Origin: Bacteroidota bacterium
Lineage (GTDB): Bacteria; Bacteroidota; Bacteroidia; Flavobacteriales; Weeksellaceae
Assembly: GCA_018266955.1 (NCBI GenBank)
Contig: JAFDZI010000005.1
Location: forward strand, 1-64,000
Reading direction: 5' to 3'
DNA: 64,000 nt
Of the stretch, positions 19,120-26,985 are shown piece after piece. The position numbers and the translations under genes are program-made. The first letter of the stretch is position 1, and the number at the start of each line of letters is the position of its first letter. The notes under the pieces were generated by a model. The model made no database searches, had not been told where the DNA came from, and was given only the letters and a program-made list of their open reading frames with translations.

Positions 19120-20119
19120 AAGTGTTTAATTGATGTTTCTGAACTTGGCTAATATTATTGGCATCCCAAGGAATTATTTTTACAAAAGGTTTTTGCCTTA
19201 CAGGACAATCTAAAATCTGGCATATTTCACAAGAAAACGGTTTGCAATCGTCCATGTGTAGGTTAAATTCAATGTTTCTATCAGTGTTTTCCACCCAAAC
19301 CTTTATCACCTCTTCCATGCATTGGTGTGCCTTCCTCAATTCATAATAATAGGGTAGAGTGAGGTGGCTGTCGATGTGTAATTTATTGCCATGTTGCTGA
19401 ATCCTGGTGTTGTGAAGGTCTATCCAGTCGATTTTTCTGTTGTTATTTAATATTTTGGCAAAATTTTCTAATAACTCAGGGTCGGCTTCATCCATTATAC
19501 CACTCAACGATTTTCTGATGATTTTATAGCCAACTACCATAATGTACAAAGCAAAAACCAAAGCAATGACAGCATCAATCCAAAATAGTTGGGTGAAATA
19601 TACGATGATTAAACTGATTACAACGCCCAATGTAGTAATGGTGTCCGATTGTAGATGTTTGCCCGATGATATCAAGACCAACGAGTTTTCTCTTTCCCCT
19701 TTTTTTATGGACAAATAACCAAGAACATAGTTGATAATCCCAGTGAGTGCAACAATGTAAATACCGTAGTCTATTTTGTTAATATTTTTTCCGTGCATCA
19801 AGGAATCTATCGCTTGTACGATAATCATGATTCCTGCAAAAATAATTAAGGACCCTTCTATGCCCGAAGTTACAAATTCTACCTTGCCATGTCCGTAAGG
19901 ATGGTCTTCATCTTTGGGTTTGGAAGAGAGATACAAAGAATACAATCCCATAAAAGCAGCTATGATGTTCACAATGCTTTCCATGGCATCCGAAAATACC
20001 GTATCCGAATTGGTAAGATGCCAAGCCAACAGTTTACCTATAAAAAGGGCAATTCCAATGAGGGCAATCCATTTTTGGAATGTGAAATTGGTTTGGGAAG
20101 TAGTGTTGTTTTCTATCAT
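19091..20119 (-). CDS. Cation diffusion facilitator transporter with C-terminal Cys cluster
   Basis: This 342-residue CDF protein exports divalent metals such as Zn, Fe or Mn by proton antiport. It has six membrane helices; the metal site residues are Asp44 (SDAMES) in helix 2 and HLQSD (155-159) in helix 5, and the DEDHPYGHGKVEF loop follows helix 2. The cytoplasmic domain from about 205 ends with four Cys (292, 297, 300, 305) in a DDCKPFSCEIC arrangement that could bind an extra metal ion. The metal specificity is not clear. The gene is monocistronic with a strong hairpin on its upstream side, and its 3' end overlaps a convergent gene by 29 nt. Confidence 0.9.
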   Translation of the reverse strand: MIENNTTSQTNFTFQKWIALIGIALFIGKLLAWHLTNSDTVFSDAMESIVNIIAAFMGLYSLYLSSKPKDEDHPYGHGKVEFVTSGIEGSLIIFAGIMIIVQAIDSLMHGKNINKIDYGIYIVALTGIINYVLGYLSIKKGERENSLVLISSGKHLQSDTITTLGVVISLIIVYFTQLFWIDAVIALVFALYIMVVGYKIIRKSLSGIMDEADPELLENFAKILNNNRKIDWIDLHNTRIQQHGNKLHIDSHLTLPYYYELRKAHQCMEEVIKVWVENTDRNIEFNLHMDDCKPFSCEICQILDCPVRQKPFVKIIPWDANNISQVQKHQLNTSNDNRGLEK

Positions 20120-20166
20120 TAATATTTAATGGTATTGTTGGTCATTGTTTCAATATTCTAACAAAT

Positions 20167-20199
20167 AATAAATGCTCACTTTGGGTGAGCATTTATATT
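20167..20199 (-). terminator. Hairpin between the CDF gene and asd
   Basis: A 12-bp stem (ATAAATGCTCAC / GTGAGCATTTAT) lies just beyond the asd stop on the minus strand. It ends the asd transcript. Confidence 0.75.
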
Positions 20200-20201
20200 A
20201 T

Positions 20202-21194
20202 TTATATCAACTTATTTTCTAGAAGATATTCTGCAATTTGTATGGCATTGGTGGCAGCGCCTTTTCTAAGATTATCGGCTACTATCCAGCAATTGAGGGT
20301 ATTGTCTTGGGAAATATCCCTTCGAATTCTCCCTACAAATACTTCATCTTTCCCTTCGGAGTACAAAGGCATTGGGTATATTTTATTTTGAACATCGTCC
20401 AAAACTTTTACACCTTCTGTATTTTCTAAAATATTTTTTACTTCGGTAATATCGAATTCATTTTCAAACTCAATATTCACACTTTCAGAATGTCCTCCTT
20501 GTACAGGAACTCTCACCGCAGTAGCGGTAAGGTTAAAGCTATCGTCGCTCATTATTTTTTTTGGCTCACGCATCAGCTTTAGTTCTTCTTTGGTATAGTC
20601 GTGTTCATCAAATACATCGCATTGTGGTAATGCATTCTTGAAAATGTCATACGGATACACTTTTTCTACCGTTTGGTTGCCCGTAATTTCGGCGTTCAGT
20701 TGGTCCACTGCAGCTTTTCCGGTTCCTGTTACCGATTGGTAAGTAGAAACCACCACTCTTTTTAATTTGTATTTTTTATGCAAAGGATAAAGCACCATCA
20801 CCAATTGTATCGTGGAGCAATTGGGATTGGCTATGATTTTATCGTCCTTACTTAGCTCATGAGCATTTATTTCTGGGACAATAAGCTTTTTCGTAGGATC
20901 CATTCTCCAAGCAGACGAATTATCGATTACTGTTGTGCCAACTGCAGCAAACAAAGGGGCAAACTCTAATGAAGTACTGCCACCAGCAGAAAAAATAGCA
21001 ATATCAGGTTGGGCAGCAATAGCATCTTTCATGCTTACAATACTGTATTCCTTACCCTTGCATTTGACCTTTTTTCCAACGGATTTTTCGGATGCTACGG
21101 GGATAAGTTCAGTAAAGGGAAAGTTTCTTTCTTCCAAAACTTTCAACATGATTTGGCCAACCATTCCGGTGGCGCCTACTACGGCTACTTTCAT
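20202..21194 (-). CDS. asd: Aspartate-semialdehyde dehydrogenase
   Basis: This 330-residue enzyme reduces aspartyl phosphate to aspartate semialdehyde, the branch point to Lys/diaminopimelate, Thr and Met. The NADP-binding VVGATGMVGQ is at the N-terminus, the catalytic Cys is Cys126 in NPNCSTIQ, and His235 is in QGGHSES. The start is the ATG at 21194: the longer frame adds a non-homologous leader. lysA, later in the same pathway, lies elsewhere in this window (36473). The stop is followed by a strong hairpin. Confidence 0.95.
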   Translation of the reverse strand: MKVAVVGATGMVGQIMLKVLEERNFPFTELIPVASEKSVGKKVKCKGKEYSIVSMKDAIAAQPDIAIFSAGGSTSLEFAPLFAAVGTTVIDNSSAWRMDPTKKLIVPEINAHELSKDDKIIANPNCSTIQLVMVLYPLHKKYKLKRVVVSTYQSVTGTGKAAVDQLNAEITGNQTVEKVYPYDIFKNALPQCDVFDEHDYTKEELKLMREPKKIMSDDSFNLTATAVRVPVQGGHSESVNIEFENEFDITEVKNILENTEGVKVLDDVQNKIYPMPLYSEGKDEVFVGRIRRDISQDNTLNCWIVADNLRKGAATNAIQIAEYLLENKLI

Positions 21195-21220
21195 TGAATT
21201 GTTATTTAAAATTTTAATTA

Positions 21221-21646
21221 TTATAGTCCAAAAACTTTTGCCCAAGGAAAAGCAAATGCAAATAATGCTGTAGCCAATAATCCCATGAAGAATATTTTAA
21301 GGCTTAAGATATCAGCATTTTTTACTTTTTTATTAATGATGGTCATCAAAATAGCTGCCACCAACATAGAAAATGGATGTTCTACATATTGAAATCTAAG
21401 GGCAGAATCCTTCATTACAGCGCCCATATCCATACCACCCGTGAAATGAATGACCAACATAACGATTCCAATTAGAAATTGAATGTGGAAAAAAATCATG
21501 GTGAATAAAGTGATTTTCTTTAAAAATTTATTCACTTTACCACTATAGCCAAAAGATGTTATGGCCAAAGAAATGATAAATAGGGCTACAAGGACTAATT
21601 CCAAATAACCAAAGCCTTTGTGTGCGTTGCGCAAAATTTCGTACAT
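21221..21646 (-). CDS. Four-helix membrane protein of unknown function
   Basis: This 141-residue protein has four predicted membrane helices (about 15-33, 45-65, 85-105, 115-137). Histidines occur near helix ends (His9, the FFHIQ His near 54, the VIHFTGG His near 67 and the VEHPF His near 89), the sort of layout seen in small cytochrome-b-like or heme-binding membrane proteins. I do not recognise a characterised family. It has its own -7 box at 21673-21680 and lies 26 nt upstream of the asd ATG, so both are probably transcribed together. Confidence 0.6.
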   Translation of the reverse strand: MYEILRNAHKGFGYLELVLVALFIISLAITSFGYSGKVNKFLKKITLFTMIFFHIQFLIGIVMLVIHFTGGMDMGAVMKDSALRFQYVEHPFSMLVAAILMTIINKKVKNADILSLKIFFMGLLATALFAFAFPWAKVFGL

Positions 21647-21672
21647 ATTGTTTGTTTTTAACTTTTGATGGA

Positions 21673-21680
21673 CAAAGATA
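21673..21680 (-). promoter_or_regulatory. -7 box (TATCTTTG) for the four-helix protein and asd
   Basis: Minus-strand consensus -7 element 26 nt upstream of the ATG at 21646. Confidence 0.5.
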
Positions 21681-21682
21681 AC

Positions 21683-21712
21683 AAAAATCCCGACGAATAG
21701 CCGGGATTTGAA
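21683..21712 (-). terminator. Terminator of the TonB receptor gene
   Basis: The stem AAATCCCG / CGGGATTT lies just beyond the receptor stop on the minus strand, followed by a T run. Confidence 0.75.
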
Positions 21713-21731
21713 TATCTAAAAAAACTATGAT

Positions 21732-24380
21732 TTAGAAATTGAAAGAGACACTTGCTGTCCAAGTTGTTCCAAATCCGAAATACACTTGGTTTTGTTGGCT
21801 CACTCCATTGTAGTTTCCTGCAGCAACATAAGAAGCATATTTAGCTGCATTTCCTGCAATAGTACCACCATTTATGTCGGTATATTGTTGGGCAGTTAAG
21901 TTACTATGGATGTTGGTGTTAGATTCTGCAATATAATACTTATCGAACAAGTTATATACATTTGCTCTTAGTGTAAAGAATTGTTTTGTATTGTTCAATC
22001 TTATTTTGTAGCTGGCTCCAATATCCATTAACCAGAAAGCAGGTAATTTCATTGCACCCATATCTCCAGCCGCTTGCGTTTGGAAGTTGATAGGGTTAAT
22101 GTTACCATACAAATTATCTACATATCTGTATTGAGCATTAATGTCTAAATCTTGAACTGGCTTAAAGGTAAGTCCTGCCGCGGCAGTAAGTTGTGCTGAG
22201 CTTCCTACTTTTACTTTATCCAAGTAAAGAACGGTAGTTGCTGCAGAACCATTTAAAATAGGTTCGTTGGTTTCAGTAAACATAGATCCCTCTGCGTTTC
22301 CTTCATAATACCAATCTCCAAAAGAGAACATACCGGTAAATGAAATATATTTATTCAGATTAGCGATGAAATCCATTTCGGCACCTTGGTGTATTTCTGT
22401 AATTCCAGAAATGTTTGCATAAGCAGAAGTGGTTGTAATTGGCGTAGATGGATTGCTTGGATCTGGATAGGTAACCGTAATATTAGATCTTCTCAAGAAT
22501 CTATCTTTCCACGAAGTTCTGTATAAATTCACATTACCACTAAAAATTCCTGAACGGAAACCATAACCTAATTCAACACCGAATATTTTTTCGTTGGTTA
22601 AATTCGGGTTCAAGAAGTTTTTGTTGTTTGGGTATACGGAGTTTAAGAAAGGTTGCTTGGAGTAATAACCAATATTAGCAAAAACATTGTGTTGCTCGTT
22701 GATGTTATAGTTGGCTCCAGCCTTAATGTTGTAGCCTAAAATGTCTTTAAATCCTGTTTTGGTATTCAATGCAGGGTTCATAGTTGTTGGCTGATTGGTA
22801 GAAGGAGTTCCTGCAAGAGTTCCGTTAAGTAATGAAACACCATCCACGATAAAGTTGTCAATTCTTTGGAAAGCTTGGTTGGAAATTGCTCCCTGTACAA
22901 AAGCAGAGAAGTTATCTTTGTTGTATTCCACTTGTCCAAAACCACCATACCAAAGTACTTCACCATCGTTGTCATATCCTATCATGTCGCTTATGTTACT
23001 GATAGAACCTCCGAAAGGATTCCAGTTAGGTCGAGTATTGGTTGTATTGCTTACAATGTTGTACGGAATATTTTTGTTGCTAGCATCTTTATAAGCTGTT
23101 GCTCCTAAAAGATTGGCAACCGTTTGATAGTGGTAACCGTAATAGTATCTTCCATCAACCCCTAGAGTAACTTTAATATTGTCGTTTAATTTATGATTAA
23201 AGCTAGAAATGGTACCAAACCAGTTATGGGAATTAGTAGAAGAAGTTTGCACTAAAGTATTTCCTGCTGCTGATGATGCATCCACAGTGGTAGAAGCATT
23301 GGCGGAGAAAATAGGATCCCAATTGATTTGTCCATCTGTTGTTTTGAATGTAGGATCAGAAAAAGATTTTCCTCCAGCTTTACCCACATTTCCATTTACA
23401 CCGGCACCTCTACCAAAAGAAGCATAAACAACAGTGTTCAACTTGGACTTTTCGTTAATGTTCCAATCCCAGTTGAGGGACATTACCGGTTTGTGGTAAT
23501 AATTCATACGGTTGGAAAGTACCTCTCCCCATCTGTATCCCCAGTCTGGGTTATATTTTCTGTTAGGAGTTGCGCTTCCAGCATATTTAAGATTCTCCTG
23601 AATGGTTGTGTAGGAATATCTATTGTTGTGCCATTGCGGTGCTCCTGTAATAGTAAATTGGAAATCGTGGTTTTTATTGGCTTTATACCCGAGTGCGAAA
23701 TAATAATTATATCCTTCGAACTGTGTGCCATCGGCATAAGTGGAACCTGCTGTTCTACTCATTAAGAATGAGGAAGACCATCCTCCGTTTAATTTACCAG
23801 TGTTGTAAGCGAATAAAGCTTTGTGGTAATCATTGTTACCAACGCTAATGTTGAGAACGCCTCCTTCTTTTTTGTCTGATGCTCGGGTAACAATGTTCAC
23901 TGTTCCCCCTACGGAAGCAATGGCTAGCTTGGAAGATCCCAAACCTCTTTGTACTTGCATTGCAGAAGTAACATCAGAAAGTCCTGCCCAATTGGACCAG
24001 TACACCGCACCACTTTCCATGTCGTTTACCGGAACACCATTGATCATTACAGCAATGTTTTTTTGGTCAAAACCTCGGATGTTTAGTTTTCCTTCACCAA
24101 AACCACCACCACCTTTTGTCGCATATACGGAAGGAGTTGTGTTGAGGATTTCTGGAAATTCTTGGTTTCCTAGTTTTTCAATAATTTGTGCTTCTTTAAT
24201 AGTAGAAACAGCCACTGGAGTTTTTCGATCTTTTGCAATATCGGCAACACCTGTAAGAACTACTTGTTCAATGTCTTTGGAACGAACGGTTGATTCTTTC
24301 TCTTGCGCAAAATATACACTTGCTGTAGAGAGTGTAAGCACTACGGCAAACATCGGTTTTTGGATAGAGTTAATTCTCAT
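21732..24380 (-). CDS. TonB-dependent receptor, substrate unknown
   Basis: This 882-residue outer-membrane receptor has a signal peptide ending at FAQ (about residue 26), a TonB-box-like start, the plug (about 38-165, with LNIRGFDQKNIAVMINGVPV and VGGTVNIVTRAS) and a barrel ending in ASVSFNF. There is no N-terminal carboxypeptidase-like domain. The gene is monocistronic with a long AT-rich upstream region (24381-24690) that holds a perfect palindrome at 24537-24559. No neighbour gives the ligand, so siderophore, vitamin or peptide import is all possible. Large antisense frames inside it are codon-bias shadows. Confidence 0.9.
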   Translation of the reverse strand: MRINSIQKPMFAVVLTLSTASVYFAQEKESTVRSKDIEQVVLTGVADIAKDRKTPVAVSTIKEAQIIEKLGNQEFPEILNTTPSVYATKGGGGFGEGKLNIRGFDQKNIAVMINGVPVNDMESGAVYWSNWAGLSDVTSAMQVQRGLGSSKLAIASVGGTVNIVTRASDKKEGGVLNISVGNNDYHKALFAYNTGKLNGGWSSSFLMSRTAGSTYADGTQFEGYNYYFALGYKANKNHDFQFTITGAPQWHNNRYSYTTIQENLKYAGSATPNRKYNPDWGYRWGEVLSNRMNYYHKPVMSLNWDWNINEKSKLNTVVYASFGRGAGVNGNVGKAGGKSFSDPTFKTTDGQINWDPIFSANASTTVDASSAAGNTLVQTSSTNSHNWFGTISSFNHKLNDNIKVTLGVDGRYYYGYHYQTVANLLGATAYKDASNKNIPYNIVSNTTNTRPNWNPFGGSISNISDMIGYDNDGEVLWYGGFGQVEYNKDNFSAFVQGAISNQAFQRIDNFIVDGVSLLNGTLAGTPSTNQPTTMNPALNTKTGFKDILGYNIKAGANYNINEQHNVFANIGYYSKQPFLNSVYPNNKNFLNPNLTNEKIFGVELGYGFRSGIFSGNVNLYRTSWKDRFLRRSNITVTYPDPSNPSTPITTTSAYANISGITEIHQGAEMDFIANLNKYISFTGMFSFGDWYYEGNAEGSMFTETNEPILNGSAATTVLYLDKVKVGSSAQLTAAAGLTFKPVQDLDINAQYRYVDNLYGNINPINFQTQAAGDMGAMKLPAFWLMDIGASYKIRLNNTKQFFTLRANVYNLFDKYYIAESNTNIHSNLTAQQYTDINGGTIAGNAAKYASYVAAGNYNGVSQQNQVYFGFGTTWTASVSFNF

Positions 24381-24690
24381 AACTTATTGGGTTAAATAAA
24401 TATACTGTTTTCGTTTGCAAAAATCGTTAAATTTTTTTAAAGTTTCATTAATAATTTGTTAAATTTTAATTTTGTGGAATGGGAGCTGTTTAAAATACAG
24501 ATAAATAGGGTGTTGTCGAGTGATTTCCTATGGGATTTATGCAATTATTCATTGCATAATGATTAATAAAATGCAATTTTTTTGTAATATCGTTAAAATG
24601 AGATTTTAATGAATAAACACTAAATTAAATGATTTTATATTGGTTATTTTTGAAGGTTAGAAGTGTTTTTTTAATCAATATAAAAACAAA
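24381..24690. other. Long AT-rich leader/promoter region of the TonB receptor
   Basis: No gene is visible. It contains the palindrome at 24537-24559, and close to the receptor start an imperfect -7 match (GATTTTTGC on the minus strand). The length suggests regulated expression. Confidence 0.5.
24537..24559. repeat. Perfect palindrome TTATGCAAT-N5-ATTGCATAA
   Basis: The 9-bp arms are separated by 5 nt, about 157 nt upstream of the TonB receptor ATG. There is no T run, so it is an operator candidate rather than a terminator. A further half-site ATGCAAT occurs about 13 nt away, near 24572. Confidence 0.5.
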
Positions 24691-24716
24691 AATCCCGAAA
24701 TTAATTCGGGATTTAT
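24691..24716 (-). terminator. nadC terminator
   Basis: The stem AAATCCCGAA / TTCGGGATTT with a 4-nt loop lies about 20 nt beyond the nadC stop, followed on the minus strand by a T-rich tail. Confidence 0.8.
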
Positions 24717-24735
24717 TCTTGAATTGTTCGGGTTT

Positions 24736-25593
24736 TTATTTCATTGCCTTTAAGCTTAAATCAATGTTTTTTGCCGAATGGGTAAGTGCGCCTGCTGAGA
24801 TATAAGTAACGCCAGTTTTGGCAATCTCTTGCAGTTGCTCTCTTGTGATGCCTCCAGATGCTTCCGTTTCGCATTGATTGTTGATTGTTTTTACGGCCTC
24901 TCTCATGGTTGCTACATCCATATTGTCCAGCATAATGCGATCTACTTTTGCCATGAGGGCTTCTTTTACTTCCTCTAGGTTTCGGGTTTCAACTTCTATT
25001 TTTAAATTCAGTTGGTTGTCTGCAAGGTATTGTTTGCACATTTTTACCGCTTGACCAATACTTCCATTATAGTCAATATGATTGTCTTTTAGCATCACCA
25101 TATCATACAAACCATATCGGTGATTGGTTCCACCACCTATGGCAACCGCCCATTTTTCGCAAATTCTAAAGTTGGGCGTAGTTTTTCGAGTGTCCAAAAG
25201 TTGGGTTTTGGTCCCAATTAATCGTGAATTCCAATCGTGGGTAAGGGTTGCAATGCCACTCATCCTTTGCATGCAGTTAAGTACCAGTCTTTCAGTTGAG
25301 AGTATAGAACGGGCACTACCGCTAACGATAAATGCAATGTCTCCTTTTTTTGCATTTTCACCATCCTTGATGAAAACTTCTACTTGTAAGTTTTTGTCAA
25401 AGGTTTTGAAAATAATTTCAGCCATTTCTACTCCGGCCAAAATGCAGTCTTCTTTTACCAAGAGTTTTGCTTTTTGCTGTAAATCGGCGGGTATGGTTGA
25501 GATGGAAGAAAAATCCCCTTGTTGTATATCTTCTTCTAAAGCGGATTTTATAAAAATTTGAATATTATGCTCAGTTAAATAAGAAGGTCTCAT
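24736..25593 (-). CDS. nadC: Nicotinate-nucleotide pyrophosphorylase (carboxylating)
   Basis: This 285-residue QPRTase converts quinolinate and PRPP to nicotinate mononucleotide in de novo NAD synthesis. Family motifs are present: ERLVLNCMQRMSGIAT, the substrate-binding DTRKTTPNFR, KDNHI and IMLDNM, ending in SAGALTHSAKNIDLSLK. Length is standard. The ATG overlaps the stop of the upstream 74-residue protein by 4 nt (ATGA), so translation is coupled. nadA and nadB are not in this window. Confidence 0.96.
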   Translation of the reverse strand: MRPSYLTEHNIQIFIKSALEEDIQQGDFSSISTIPADLQQKAKLLVKEDCILAGVEMAEIIFKTFDKNLQVEVFIKDGENAKKGDIAFIVSGSARSILSTERLVLNCMQRMSGIATLTHDWNSRLIGTKTQLLDTRKTTPNFRICEKWAVAIGGGTNHRYGLYDMVMLKDNHIDYNGSIGQAVKMCKQYLADNQLNLKIEVETRNLEEVKEALMAKVDRIMLDNMDVATMREAVKTINNQCETEASGGITREQLQEIAKTGVTYISAGALTHSAKNIDLSLKAMK

Positions 25594-25814
25594 GGAGTGG
25601 TACTGTTGGTTTTGTTAAATTTGTTTTTGGGTTGAGGAATGCTGCAATTGCCGGAAGCGCATCCGAATTGAAAAATCGCCATACTCATAAAGTAGAGTCC
25701 GAAAACTGAAATCCACCAAGTAGCGTCAATCAGACCTTGCACGGTCATCCATACACCACCGATGAGGTAGAGGATTCTACGAAAATTCCAATTTTTTAAA
25801 AGTGTATTTTTCAT
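25590..25814 (-). CDS. Small two-helix membrane protein with CxSGxC motif
   Basis: This 74-residue protein has two predicted membrane helices (about 13-30 and 32-48), followed by GCASGNCSIPQPK and a short polar tail. It looks like the DUF2892/YgaP-type two-helix proteins often found with rhodaneses, but I cannot confirm that. The CxSGxC motif recurs in the next upstream gene (CSSGTC), which also has two helices, so the two may act alike, for example in thiol or persulfide chemistry at the membrane. It has a near-leaderless promoter at 25821-25829 and overlaps nadC by 4 nt. Confidence 0.65.
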   Translation of the reverse strand: MKNTLLKNWNFRRILYLIGGVWMTVQGLIDATWWISVFGLYFMSMAIFQFGCASGNCSIPQPKNKFNKTNSTTP

Positions 25815-25820
25815 ATTTTC

Positions 25821-25829
25821 GCAAAGTTA
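25821..25829 (-). promoter_or_regulatory. -7 box (TAACTTTGC) just before the 74-residue protein
   Basis: Exact extended -7 match whose end lies 6 nt before the ATG, so transcription would begin at or near the start codon (leaderless). It separates nadC expression from the sulfur cluster upstream. Confidence 0.6.
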
Positions 25830-25845
25830 GTCTATTATCCTTTTA

Positions 25846-26076
25846 TTATTGAAAATTTTGTGATTCGGTCTTATCTTCATTCTTTTTTTTAGTTTCAAAA
25901 AGGCTAAAACTTAGATAGCCCATCAACATACCATAAACAGATGAGTTTAGTGGTTTGGAAGTTATGGCGCAAGTCCCAGAGCTGCAGCTGATAAAGTGGT
26001 AATAAGCATATCCCAAAAGGCCTCCAATGATAATTCCGGCAAAGCCTAATTTGTTTTTTAACAACCAGTTTTTCAT
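25846..26076 (-). CDS. DUF6132-like small membrane protein with CSSGTC motif
   Basis: This 76-residue protein has a first membrane helix (about 9-27), then SCSSGTCAITSKPLNSSVYG, then a second helix (about 47-62) and a charged tail. The C-S-S-G-T-C-x-I-T-S signature and size match DUF6132 proteins of Bacteroidota, whose function is unknown. It starts 1 nt after the stop of the methyltransferase gene, so it is part of the sulfur operon. The cysteine pair lies close to the membrane face, where a sulfur carrier or a metal ligand would be plausible. Confidence 0.75.
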   Translation of the reverse strand: MKNWLLKNKLGFAGIIIGGLLGYAYYHFISCSSGTCAITSKPLNSSVYGMLMGYLSFSLFETKKKNEDKTESQNFQ

Positions 26077-26077
26077 C

Positions 26078-26665
26078 TTATTTTTTTGTGAGTTGAATAA
26101 ATAATTCTTTGTCTTTTCTTGGTGGAATACTATTGTTGCATATTTCCATCGTTTCTATTTCAAAATAATGTTTGAAAAGTGTTTCGTACTCTTTTTTATT
26201 ACCGCCAAATGGAGGGCCTTGTTTTTCGAATACTGTGTCAAAAAGTAAACCGATAATTTTACCATTTGTATTTAATAATGAAACTGCTTTTTCTACATAC
26301 TTTTTTCGTAAATCTGGATGAATGGCGCAGAAAAAAGTTTGCTCTATCATCATATCATAATTGCTATTGTGGTCGAAGAAATCGTCACACAAAACGCTGA
26401 TTTGATGGTTTGATGCATATTTTTCTTTCAAAAGATCTACGGCTTTGGGAGCTATATCTAAAATGTGAATGTTTTTAAACCCTAAACGAACTAAGGCTTC
26501 GGCTTCATAAGCATTGCCACATCCTGGAATAAGGATTTTGATGTTTTTGTCTTCGATTTTTTCAAAAAAAGAAACAATAGCAGGAGAGGCATAACCAATA
26601 TCCCAACCTGTTTCGTGGTTTGTCCACCGATCATTCCAGAAATCTTTGGATAGAAAATTTTCCAT
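26078..26665 (-). CDS. TPMT-family SAM-dependent S-methyltransferase
   Basis: This 195-residue protein belongs to the thiopurine methyltransferase-like family: FWNDRWTNHETGWDIG at the start, the SAM-binding LIPGCGNAYEAEAL loop, ILDIAPKAV (acidic strand-2 end) and the EQTFFCAIHPDLR motif. Such enzymes methylate thiols, sulfide, selenium or tellurium compounds. In an operon with a persulfide dioxygenase, sulfide or thiol methylation is the most likely job. It lies 5 nt after the cupin and 1 nt before the DUF6132-like gene. Confidence 0.85.
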   Translation of the reverse strand: MENFLSKDFWNDRWTNHETGWDIGYASPAIVSFFEKIEDKNIKILIPGCGNAYEAEALVRLGFKNIHILDIAPKAVDLLKEKYASNHQISVLCDDFFDHNSNYDMMIEQTFFCAIHPDLRKKYVEKAVSLLNTNGKIIGLLFDTVFEKQGPPFGGNKKEYETLFKHYFEIETMEICNNSIPPRKDKELFIQLTKK

Positions 26666-26670
26666 AATCT

Positions 26671-26979
26671 TTAATTTGGAGATGATAATTCTTGCAATAC
26701 AGTAAAGAGGTTTTCCTCCGTTAATCCTTGTACTTCGTGTACTTCGTTTACTGGTATGTCAAATGTGTCACCAGAAATTAAATGGAAGCTTCTGTCTTCA
26801 AACTTAAAACTGATTTCTCCTTTTAGTACAACCAATGTTGCTGGGAATGCAGTGGTGTGTTTTTGCAATACAGCATCTTTTCCAAGGGCGACGGCAAAAT
26901 ATTTTATGTGATCATTTTTTTTGATAATGGCTACATTCGGTTTCTGTGAGTCGAAGGTAATCGTGTTGATGAGGTTCAT
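26671..26979 (-). CDS. Small cupin-domain protein
   Basis: This 102-residue single-domain cupin has beta-strand motifs AVALGKDAVLQKHTTAFPAT and GDTFDIPVNEVHEV. The histidines of the first (His38 region) and second (EVHEV) cupin motifs could hold one metal ion. It has no assigned activity. It sits between the persulfide dioxygenase-rhodanese (6 nt before) and the methyltransferase (5 nt after), which points to a role in reactive-sulfur handling as an enzyme or a sensor. Confidence 0.75.
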   Translation of the reverse strand: MNLINTITFDSQKPNVAIIKKNDHIKYFAVALGKDAVLQKHTTAFPATLVVLKGEISFKFEDRSFHLISGDTFDIPVNEVHEVQGLTEENLFTVLQELSSPN

Positions 26980-26985
26980 ATATAA

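Noticed and set aside
23328-24399. Long antisense frames inside the TonB receptor (145 and 188 codons)
   Set aside because: They mirror the codon bias of the receptor, lack start signals, and resemble no family.
16531-24716. Recurring AAATCCCG/CGGGATTT hairpins (16531, 21683, 24691) as a mobile repeat
   Set aside because: Loops differ, all lie right behind stop codons with T runs, and so they are ordinary terminators of similar composition.
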